Shown here piece by piece: positions 1 to 5,646 of a stretch of DNA of 7,083 bases; position 1 is the stretch's first letter, and every line of letters begins with the position of its first letter. The notes under the pieces were generated by a model that was not told the DNA's origin, searched no databases, and worked only from the letters and a program-made list of their open reading frames with translations. Made by a program: the position numbers and the translations under genes. Source of the stretch: Bacteroidota bacterium (GTDB lineage Bacteria > Bacteroidota > Bacteroidia > Chitinophagales > LD1); contig JAFDYP010000141.1 in the NCBI GenBank assembly GCA_018267355.1, positions 1 to 7,083 of the forward strand, given 5' to 3'.

Positions 1-1052
1 TCCCCCTTGAGGTCAAAATACTGATAGTGGTTATAGTCCAGATTAAACTGGTAGGAAACTTTGAAAACAGGGAGCACCACCCTACGCACCGTGGTATCGT
101 CTATCCGTTCATTATACTTTTTGCCTATCGCATAGGTCCCCTTGAGGTACCAGCTGATCTCACGATACTGGAGACCTGCATATTGCAGGTTGACAGGAGC
201 GAGACTTTTCTGAAAGAGTGCAGAATCCTTGAAAATAATATCGCGCGCCAATCCTCCGTTTTCCTGCACCAGATAGGAGTTGTATACCAGATCACTCTCC
301 AGACCCCATTGGTGGTCTTTGGAATTGTAGATGCCATATAGAGAGAATCCATTGTCAATAGCCCTTTGCCTCGTATACTGACCGGGCGAATTGATCCGAC
401 GGAACTCTACGCCGTACATCAGTCCGTTTTTGTGACTATTGGCAAAGCGGCCTTTGAAGAGCTGGTCCTTATTGATCCCCAAAGAATAGAATATCTCGGC
501 GTAGGGGCGTATGACCTGGTAGTAGTGAATGGAATCCTTGCTGTATTTGTAAGCATCAAACTGGTGAAAGCCCATATTGAACCCTACAGACGGTGAGGGG
601 CTGAATACGAGCGGGTAGGCCTCAGTACCCATATTACCCAGGTTAAAATATTCCGGTCCGTCCCTCCGGACCACGTCGAATCTATGCATCTGGAAGATGG
701 AAGAATCTATCAGGAAGTGCCTCTCCGGCTCATGACCATAGTACCAGGTATCATTCAGCGTAGACCTGCGCCTCCGGCCGGTACCGGTATCAGATGCCAC
801 AGCAGCCCTATGCGGAGATACTACTACGGTATCCAGCACAGACCGGCTGTGTCTGGCGCGGCTGCTATCTATATGAGCGATGGTCGTATCGTGATGGTCG
901 GGATTATAAGCCGGTACCACAGAGTTGCGGTATGGCAGTGTATCTACTACAGGCCGCGTACTATCGGCTATGCCCTGGGCATACGTACTACCCGCCCAAA
1001 GCGATGCTATCAGACACAGTATAAAAGCGATATGGGGAAGGCGTGGATTCAA
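1..1052 (-). CDS. Putative outer-membrane beta-barrel porin (Porin_10-like), C-terminus cut by window edge
   Basis: The minus-strand frame stays open from the TTG at 1052-1050 to the window edge, giving about 350 codons without a stop. The N-terminus reads MNPRLPHIAFILCLIASLWA, then GSTYA-QG, a good Sec signal peptide with likely cleavage after Ala25 and no lipobox. Residues 26 to about 120 are rich in Ser, Thr, Asp, Arg and His and look disordered. From residue 122 the pattern matches the Bacteroidota putative-porin family (Pfam Porin_10): HRFDVVRRDGPEYFNLGNMG, then YPLVF, then FDAYKYSKDSIHYYQVIRPY, AEIFYSLGINKDQLF and INSPGQY, followed by alternating aromatic strands. It probably forms an outer-membrane barrel; the cargo is unknown. 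It is the last visible gene of the lpxK-PNP-ridA cluster, 44 bp after ridA. The start is uncertain: TTG is the only usual initiation codon in frame near the signal peptide, and it overlaps a T7 tract (see findings). The family call is from memory of its motifs. Confidence 0.82.
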   Translation of the reverse strand, partial: MNPRLPHIAFILCLIASLWAGSTYAQGIADSTRPVVDTLPYRNSVVPAYNPDHHDTTIAHIDSSRARHSRSVLDTVVVSPHRAAVASDTGTGRRRRSTLNDTWYYGHEPERHFLIDSSIFQMHRFDVVRRDGPEYFNLGNMGTEAYPLVFSPSPSVGFNMGFHQFDAYKYSKDSIHYYQVIRPYAEIFYSLGINKDQLFKGRFANSHKNGLMYGVEFRRINSPGQYTRQRAIDNGFSLYGIYNSKDHQWGLESDLVYNSYLVQENGGLARDIIFKDSALFQKSLAPVNLQYAGLQYREISWYLKGTYAIGKKYNERIDDTTVRRVVLPVFKVSYQFNLDYNHYQYFDLKG

Positions 1053-1057
1053 AAAAA
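1051..1057 (-). repeat. T7 homopolymer at the porin start
   Basis: Seven consecutive T on the minus strand (A7 on the plus strand) overlap the proposed TTG start of the porin. An ATG at 1096-1094 and a GTG at 1063-1061 share a frame that ends at a TGA formed by the last T of this tract plus GA. One extra T would join both to the porin signal peptide. Whether the length varies cannot be seen from one sequence. Confidence 0.6.
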
Positions 1058-1096
1058 TGTCACCGTTTGGCTGGGTACGAATGTAGCAAATGTCAT

Positions 1097-1480
1097 CTAT
1101 AGGCTGAGCACTGCTGTGACCTCTATCTCTACGAGCAGGCGCGGATCGATGAAGCCCCTGACCTCGATCATAGACGCTGCGGGCCTGATAGCTGCGAAAA
1201 ACTCTGCGTGGGCACGGCCTACAGCCTCCGACTGAGAGATATCTGTGACATACATACGGGTGCGTACCACATCAGCCATTGTACCACCGACCTCCTCCAG
1301 TGCTCTTTCTATTCTGCGGAATATAAACTTCGTTTGCTCGTAAATATTGCCCTCGCCGATGACGGTCTCACCATCTACGGCAGTGGTACCCGCCACCTCT
1401 ATGATATTGCCTGCACGGACTGCCCTCGAGTAGCCGAAACGCTCCTCCCATAAAGCACCCGATGAGATGTGGCGCCGCAT
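1097..1480 (-). CDS. RidA/YjgF/UK114-family protein
   Basis: A 127-residue protein of normal length for the single-domain Rid family, which forms trimers with ligand sites between subunits. Archetypal RidA hydrolyses reactive enamine/imine intermediates released by PLP enzymes such as threonine dehydratase. Visible signatures are the N-terminal ISSGALWEERFGYSRAVRAG, the AGTT stretch (residues 30-33), EQTKFIFRRIERALEEVGG (48-66), VVRTRMYVTD (71-80), HAEFFAAIRPA (91-101) and the closing IDPRLLVEIEVTAV (111-124). The arginine that E. coli RidA carries as Arg105 does not align cleanly: here the segment reads EVRGFIDP, with Gly109 at the expected position and Arg108 one before it. This resembles Rid subgroups without proven deaminase activity, so I give no ridA symbol. 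The ATG lies 3 bp after the PNP stop and matches the family N-terminus. The leader is a run of A, typical of Bacteroidota genes without Shine-Dalgarno sites. It probably depends on the operon promoter. Confidence 0.93.
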   Translation of the reverse strand: MRRHISSGALWEERFGYSRAVRAGNIIEVAGTTAVDGETVIGEGNIYEQTKFIFRRIERALEEVGGTMADVVRTRMYVTDISQSEAVGRAHAEFFAAIRPAASMIEVRGFIDPRLLVEIEVTAVLSL

Positions 1481-1483
1481 TTT

Positions 1484-2308
1484 TTATATTTTTTTGAGAA
1501 GCTCTACGATCACCTTGGTCATCTTTGGCTCCGCCGCGGAGGCTTTCTCCAGTACAAAGGCATGCGATACATGGTCAGCCTTGTCAAAAGGATAACCTAT
1601 ATCACTGATCACAGATATGGCAAAGCACCTCATATCCATATGGCGCGCCACCACTACCTCAGGTGTCGTGCTCATACCTACAGCATCTCCCCCTATCAGC
1701 GCGAAATACTTATACTCCGATGGCGTCTCAAACGTCGGTCCCTGCACCCCTACATATACGCCGGTATGGCAGTTGATGCCGTTTTCCTTTGCGATAGCCA
1801 TACCCATCTCTACCAGCGCTGGATCATAGGCATCATTCATATTAGGGAACCGCGGGCCGAGCTTTTCATCATTCCTGCCGCGCAGCGGATGCTCCGGCTG
1901 TAGGTAGATATGATCGCGGAGGATCATCAGGTCGCCTACTTCAAAGTTGCCATTCACACCACCCGAGGCATTTGATATCAGCAGGGTGTGTACACCTACG
2001 AACTTCATGACCCGCACCGGGAAAGTAACCTCCTGCATAGAGTAACCCTCATAGTAATGAAAGCGGCCACTCATACATACTATATTCTTGCCGCCCAGCG
2101 TACCGAAAATAAGGCTCCCCTTATGCCCCTCTACTGTAGAAACCGGAAATCCCGGTATATCGCCATATGGTATCTGGTGGTGTACCTCCATCTGCGCGGT
2201 GAGATTGCCCAGGCCGCTGCCCAGTATCACACCATATCCGTATTCACCTGCCACTTTAGACTTGAGATAGTCTGCACTTGCTTTAATCTTACTGATCAGA
2301 TCGCTCAT
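1484..2308 (-). CDS. punA: Purine-nucleoside phosphorylase, trimeric (class I, PNP/MTAP) type
   Basis: A 274-residue cytosolic enzyme that cleaves purine (deoxy)ribonucleosides with phosphate to the base and (deoxy)ribose-1-phosphate for purine salvage. Length and motifs fit the trimeric human-PNP/PunA family rather than hexameric DeoD. Phosphate-site motifs are GSGLG (30-34, Ser31), EGHKG (60-64, His62) and SGRFHYYEG (80-88, with Arg82, His84 and Tyr86); then SNASGGVN (112-119). The base and ribose sites are GPTFETPSE (190-198, Glu194), GMSTTPEVVVARH (211-223, Met212 and Ser213) and SVISDIGYP (232-240). Asp236 sits where human PNP has Asn243, a residue that sets preference for 6-oxopurines (see findings). 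The ATG at 2308 lies inside the end of lpxK, which overlaps it by 20 bp, and ridA follows after 3 bp, so translation is probably coupled. The enzyme class is secure; the symbol is less so. Confidence 0.95.
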   Translation of the reverse strand: MSDLISKIKASADYLKSKVAGEYGYGVILGSGLGNLTAQMEVHHQIPYGDIPGFPVSTVEGHKGSLIFGTLGGKNIVCMSGRFHYYEGYSMQEVTFPVRVMKFVGVHTLLISNASGGVNGNFEVGDLMILRDHIYLQPEHPLRGRNDEKLGPRFPNMNDAYDPALVEMGMAIAKENGINCHTGVYVGVQGPTFETPSEYKYFALIGGDAVGMSTTPEVVVARHMDMRCFAISVISDIGYPFDKADHVSHAFVLEKASAAEPKMTKVIVELLKKI

Positions 2309-3422
2309 CTATTCTATTCTGTGATTTTATTTCTTGATCTATGTTTCTGCCCCGGGTGATCTCTATGTACCTGATGATATCTGCATCAAACCGCGGGCCA
2401 TCACCTCGGGCAAAAGCTACCCGTATGGGCTGCACAAATATTGGGATATTATTTTCCAAAAACCAAGAACGGAAGGGCCATAGCCGCACAGCGTCCTTCT
2501 CCGTAGTGACTAAGACCTTGTGCCCTCCGGTCATATTATGATAGGTATCGCGTATGCGCTCGAGATCATAGATATCATAGTTGTGATGATCCTTAAAGGT
2601 ATTCAGGTAGACATTGGTGGCAGTGAGCTCCAGGTGTTTCCTGAGTTTCTCGTGGCTGGCTATGCCTGTCACAAGGAGAATATCACTATTGCGAATATCC
2701 ACGGGTGGCTGAGGCTGCTCTGTGCGAAACAGCGGATAAAGCGGCCCGTATTCTATATGCGAGAAATAGACGTGCTGATAAGGGTACGGTCGGATCTCTG
2801 ACAAAATATGCTGCCTCTCGGCCTCCGAGAGATCCACCGGGCATTTGGTCACAATAATGATATCTGCGCGGTGGTAGTGCTTTCGTGCCTCTCGCAGCCA
2901 GCCTAGGGGCAATGGATGATCGCGCCAAAAAGGTGCATCATACTCTGTGAGGAGGATGGACAGGCCCGGCCTGATGGTGCGATGCTGATATGCATCATCC
3001 AGCAGGACCACATCCAGGGCGGGATGCATAGATACCATCCTGGGTATGCCTATGACACGTTCCTCTGCTACAGCCACGAGGACTTCGGGATGCTTGACAT
3101 GAAAAAGCATCGGCTCATCGCCCATGGTGGCGGCAGTGGCGGACTGGTCGGCTACCTGAAAACCGTGCGACTTTCTGCCATAGCCCCGGCTGAGTGTACC
3201 TATCTGATAGTTGTACTTCAAAAGCTGGATCAGGTATTCTATATGCGGTGATTTACCGGTGCCTCCCACAGACAGATTGCCTACGGAGATCACCGGCAGG
3301 TCAAAGGAGGCAGACTTAATGATCTTGCTATCATATAAATAGTTTCGGATATCAGTGATGGGCTGGAATATCCGGGCGAAAGGCCAGAGCAGGATATGTG
3401 ATACGCGGCTGATAGAATGTAT
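2289..3422 (-). CDS. lpxK: Tetraacyldisaccharide 4'-kinase (lipid A biosynthesis)
   Basis: LpxK transfers phosphate from ATP to the 4'-position of the disaccharide-1-phosphate lipid A precursor, at the inner face of the cytoplasmic membrane. The P-loop GNLSVGGTGKSPH is followed by SRGYGR, GDEP, VVLLDDAYQHR (equivalent to the family DDGFQHR), IIIVTKCP and LVTTEKDAVRL, all in the right order. The first usual start codon in frame is GTG at 3293, but it encodes the Val of the LPVISVGN strand that leads into the P-loop, so it cannot be the true start. The frame stays open for 43 further codons to ATA at 3422-3420, just after an in-frame TAA (3425-3423). That stretch reads ISRVSHILLWPFARIFQPI and then TDIRNYLYDSKIIKSASFDL, the expected membrane-associated N-terminal helix and linker. 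I therefore give the full open extent, 377 codons, against 328 for E. coli LpxK. The actual start within 3422-3390 is unresolved. The 3' end overlaps the PNP start by 20 bp. Confidence 0.93.
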   Translation of the reverse strand: MHSISRVSHILLWPFARIFQPITDIRNYLYDSKIIKSASFDLPVISVGNLSVGGTGKSPHIEYLIQLLKYNYQIGTLSRGYGRKSHGFQVADQSATAATMGDEPMLFHVKHPEVLVAVAEERVIGIPRMVSMHPALDVVLLDDAYQHRTIRPGLSILLTEYDAPFWRDHPLPLGWLREARKHYHRADIIIVTKCPVDLSEAERQHILSEIRPYPYQHVYFSHIEYGPLYPLFRTEQPQPPVDIRNSDILLVTGIASHEKLRKHLELTATNVYLNTFKDHHNYDIYDLERIRDTYHNMTGGHKVLVTTEKDAVRLWPFRSWFLENNIPIFVQPIRVAFARGDGPRFDADIIRYIEITRGRNIDQEIKSQNRIDERSDQ

Positions 3423-3458
3423 TTAATCTATACACTAATGACGGCTAAAGCTATCATT

Positions 3459-3475
3459 AATTGCTATGAGCAATT
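3459..3475. repeat. Short palindrome in the divergent lpxK/thyA region
   Basis: AATTGC (3459-3464), a 5-base spacer, then GCAATT (3470-3475) form a perfect 6-bp inverted repeat. It lies between the candidate lpxK -7 element and the lpxK start, so it would fall near or just inside the lpxK 5' leader. It could be an operator half-site pair or chance in A/T-rich DNA; I know no regulator for it. Confidence 0.25.
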
Positions 3476-3483
3476 TTGAATGC

Positions 3484-3491
3484 CAAATCTA
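3484..3491 (-). promoter_or_regulatory. Candidate -7 element for the lpxK operon
   Basis: On the minus strand this reads TAGATTTG, a perfect match to the Bacteroidota -7 consensus TAnnTTTG. It would place transcription initiation some 55 bases before the lpxK reading frame. I do not see a clear TTTG -33 element at the usual 19-21 base spacing, so this is a motif match in a suitable place, not a proven promoter. Confidence 0.4.
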
Positions 3492-3542
3492 TAACAAACT
3501 GCGCCAATCTGACGGTGCCAGGACTTTTACAGGGATGTGTAT

Positions 3543-3550
3543 TATTTTTG
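3543..3550 (+). promoter_or_regulatory. Candidate -7 element for thyA
   Basis: TATTTTTG matches the Bacteroidota -7 consensus TAnnTTTG and lies 48 bases before the thyA GTG. No good -33 TTTG is visible at the expected distance upstream. It faces away from the lpxK candidate, as expected for a divergent promoter region. Confidence 0.4.
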
Positions 3551-3598
3551 TAGCTTGATAGTATCCGTTTTGGGTACTTTGGCCTAAAATCAATAGTC

Positions 3599-4507
3599 GT
3601 GCAGCAGTATCTCGATCTCCTCCGCCGTATCATGGACAAGGGTGCCTACAAGTCAGACCGTACAGGTACAGGCACCTATAGTTGTTTTGGAGATCAGATA
3701 CGCTTTGATCTGACGGCGGGGTTCCCGCTGGTGACGACCAAGAAAATCTACACCAAGGCTGTGATACATGAGCTGCTATGGTTTCTCAAGGGCGAATCAA
3801 ACATCCGCTACCTCTGCCAGCATGGCGTGAGGATCTGGGATGACTGGCCATATGCGAAATACAAAGCGAGTTCAGATTTTGCAGGAGAGACGATCAAGGA
3901 ATTTGCAGCAAAGATCGCGGCGGATGAAGCCTTTGCCGCAAAGTGGGGTGAGCTAGGCCCTGTATATGGTGTGCAGTGGCGCTCCTGGCCTGCCGGCAAT
4001 GGCCAGACCATAGACCAGATATCACAGCTGATCGAGCAGATCAGGAAAAATCCGGATTCGCGCAGGCACATCATCAGTGCCTGGAACGTGCCCTACATAG
4101 ACCAGATGGCGCTGCCACCTTGCCATACGATGTTTCAGTTTTATGTCGCGCCGCCTGATCAGGCAAAAGGAGAAACAAAAGGCAAGCTGAGCTGCCAGCT
4201 CTATCAGCGCAGTGCAGATGTTTTCCTGGGGGTGCCTTTCAACATTGCTTCCTATGCCCTGCTGACCATGATGATCGCACAGGTCTGCGATCTGGACCTG
4301 GGAGACTTTGTCCATACCTTCGGTGATGTGCACTTATACAGCAATCACGTTGATCAGGCCAAGCTGCAACTGACCCGTGAGCCTCGTCCGCTGCCGCAAA
4401 TGAGACTCAATCCAGCGGTAAGAAGCATCTTTGACTTTAAATACGAGGACTTTGAGCTGCTGAACTATGATCCGCATCCTACTATCGCTGCAGAGGTAGC
4501 AGTGTGA
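3599..4507 (+). CDS. thyA: Thymidylate synthase ThyA
   Basis: A 302-residue enzyme that methylates dUMP to dTMP using 5,10-methylenetetrahydrofolate and releases dihydrofolate. The protein opens with [14 protein letters not shown] and RTGTGT (21-26, with phosphate-binding Arg21), then GFPLVTTKK (41-49), [16 protein letters not shown] (57-72), [12 protein letters not shown] (119-130), [11 protein letters not shown] (154-164), the catalytic [13 protein letters not shown] with Cys175, [20 protein letters not shown] (200-219) and [12 protein letters not shown] (239-250). Length fits the longer ThyA class: the stretch around residues 88-116 ([20 protein letters not shown] and onward) is absent from the 264-residue E. 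coli enzyme. The GTG at 3599 is chosen because the family starts M-x-Q-Y-L-x-L-L and no ATG lies in frame upstream before a stop. No Shine-Dalgarno is visible. It diverges from lpxK and is followed by a terminator candidate. No dihydrofolate reductase gene is adjacent, although thyA and folA often pair. Confidence 0.98.
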   Translation: MQQYLDLLRRIMDKGAYKSDRTGTGTYSCFGDQIRFDLTAGFPLVTTKKIYTKAVIHELLWFLKGESNIRYLCQHGVRIWDDWPYAKYKASSDFAGETIKEFAAKIAADEAFAAKWGELGPVYGVQWRSWPAGNGQTIDQISQLIEQIRKNPDSRRHIISAWNVPYIDQMALPPCHTMFQFYVAPPDQAKGETKGKLSCQLYQRSADVFLGVPFNIASYALLTMMIAQVCDLDLGDFVHTFGDVHLYSNHVDQAKLQLTREPRPLPQMRLNPAVRSIFDFKYEDFELLNYDPHPTIAAEVAV

Positions 4508-4515
4508 TATCCTAG

Positions 4516-4548
4516 GGAGGGTGATATCTATCAGTGCCTCCGATTTTT
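4516..4548 (+). terminator. Possible Rho-independent terminator after thyA
   Basis: Eight bases past the thyA stop, GGAGG (4516-4520) can pair with CCTCC (4537-4541); an inner GAT/ATC (4523-4525 with 4530-4532) closes a four-base loop. The hairpin is followed by GA and five T (4544-4548). The stem is short with an internal loop, so strength is uncertain, but the position is right. Confidence 0.4.
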
Positions 4549-4666
4549 CCACAGGTTCTACACGTTAGATAAAATCTATCAGCGGAGTGAAAATTCTGCG
4601 CCATATTTGACCCCACGTAAGTTTTTAAGACAACAGACGACTAACCATAGTCACAATTAATAGTTT

Positions 4667-5638
4667 ATGAGCGAAAAGATCCATTGCCTTATCATCGGTT
4701 CCGGTCCTGCCGGATATACTGCTGCCATCTATGCTGCCCGCGCAGGGCTGAAGCCTGTCATGTACACCGGCCTGCAGCAGGGTGGCCAGCTCATGAATAC
4801 AACCGACGTAGAAAACTATCCGGGCTACCCTAAGGGTATCCTCGGTCCTGAGATGATGAATGACTTTAAGGAGCAGGCGGAGCGCTTTGGTACGGATATC
4901 CGCTTTGGTATGGCTACCAAGGTGCAGTTTAATGAGCACCCGCCTCATAAGGTATGGATAGACGAAACGGTAGAGCTGGAGGCAGATGCTGTGATACTGG
5001 CTACCGGTGCGGAGGCTAAGTGGCTGGGGCTGGAGTCTGAGAAGCGACTGAACGGATCAGGCGTGAGTGCGTGTGCGGTGTGTGATGGTTTCTTCTACAA
5101 AAATCAGGAAGTAGCGATAGTCGGTGCAGGTGATACTGCTGCCGAGGAGGCGCTCTACCTGTCTAAGATCTGCTCTACGGTACACATGATCGTACGCCGC
5201 GATGTGATGCGCGCGTCAAAGGTGATGCAGGAGCGTGTACTCGCTACTCCGAATATCAAAGTATACTGGAATAGCCAGACAGACGAGATACTTGGTGAGC
5301 ATGTGGTAGAGGCTGTACGCATCAAGAACTGCGATACGCACGAGAAGACTGAGATACCTGTCAAGGGATTCTTCGTAGCGATAGGCCACAAGCCAAACTC
5401 AGATGTCTTCAAAGAATTTATCCATACGGATGACCAGGGCTATGTGATCACTGTGCCGGGTAGCACAGAGACCAATGTAGAGGGTGTCTTCGCCTGCGGT
5501 GACCTGCAGGACAAAGTATACCGCCAGGCGGTGACTGCTGCCGGTACAGGCTGTATGGCAGCACTGGAGACAGAGAGGTATCTGTCTGCAAAGGAACATA
5601 CGCCGCATGTAGAGCCTAGTGGCAGTTTGTCTAAGTAG
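4667..5638 (+). CDS. trxB: Thioredoxin-disulfide reductase TrxB
   Basis: A 323-residue low-molecular-weight flavoprotein that moves electrons from NADPH through FAD and a redox disulfide to thioredoxin in the cytoplasm. The FAD-binding dinucleotide fold starts at once: CLIIGSGPAGYTAAIYAARA (7-26), then GGQLMNTTDVENYPGYP (39-55) and ILATGAEAKWLG (110-121). The CAVC disulfide is Cys136/Cys139 in SACAVCDGFFYKNQEVAIVG. The NADPH domain has GAGDTAAEEA (153-162) and VRRDVMRASKVMQ (176-188), whose Arg pair fits NADPH preference. The C-terminal FAD motif is GVFACGDLQDKVYRQAVTAAG (273-293). Length is normal for the family. The ATG fits the family start and has an A/T-rich leader (AATTAATAGTTT) with no Shine-Dalgarno. 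It is separated from thyA by 159 bp containing a terminator candidate, so it is probably transcribed on its own. Its stop lies 5 bp from the convergent mpl stop. Confidence 0.98.
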   Translation: MSEKIHCLIIGSGPAGYTAAIYAARAGLKPVMYTGLQQGGQLMNTTDVENYPGYPKGILGPEMMNDFKEQAERFGTDIRFGMATKVQFNEHPPHKVWIDETVELEADAVILATGAEAKWLGLESEKRLNGSGVSACAVCDGFFYKNQEVAIVGAGDTAAEEALYLSKICSTVHMIVRRDVMRASKVMQERVLATPNIKVYWNSQTDEILGEHVVEAVRIKNCDTHEKTEIPVKGFFVAIGHKPNSDVFKEFIHTDDQGYVITVPGSTETNVEGVFACGDLQDKVYRQAVTAAGTGCMAALETERYLSAKEHTPHVEPSGSLSK

Positions 5639-5646
5639 GACCACTA
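5617..5646. terminator. Weak inverted repeat at the trxB/mpl convergence
   Basis: TAGTGG (5617-5622) and CCACTA (5641-5646) form a perfect 6-bp inverted repeat around an 18-base spacer that includes the trxB stop; the second arm holds the mpl stop. A/T-rich ATTTAAT follows on the plus strand, but no real T-run. It might help end transcription in both directions, or be chance. I see no better terminator here. Confidence 0.22.

Noticed and set aside
684..1235. A 183-codon plus-strand open frame across the porin N-terminus and the ridA 3' end
   Set aside because: It is antisense to the porin signal peptide and the Rid C-terminus, both of which carry clear family motifs. Its own translation shows no recognisable domain and is rich in Arg, Tyr and Ile as expected of a shadow frame.
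1481..1495. A-rich tracts (A5 and A7 on the minus strand) between PNP and ridA as a slippage or frameshift site
   Set aside because: The PNP frame ends normally in this tract with LLKKI and ridA starts with its family N-terminus, so no frameshift is needed to explain the sequence.
1469..1903. A 144-codon plus-strand open frame opposite the PNP C-terminus
   Set aside because: It is antisense to the PNP catalytic motifs and has no independent support.
3457..3639. A 60-codon minus-strand open frame over the lpxK/thyA gap and the thyA start
   Set aside because: It overlaps the conserved thyA N-terminus, contains a run of arginines typical of antisense reading, and conflicts with the promoter candidates.
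4526..4582. ATCTATCAG repeated at 4526-4534 and 4574-4582 in the thyA-trxB gap, as a possible operator pair or att-like repeat
   Set aside because: Only 9 bp and two copies, with the first copy inside the terminator candidate; there is no integrase or regulator nearby to give it meaning.
4602..4609. CATATTTG as a possible -7 promoter element for trxB
   Set aside because: It differs from TAnnTTTG at the first base and has no -33 partner at suitable spacing; too weak to list as a feature.
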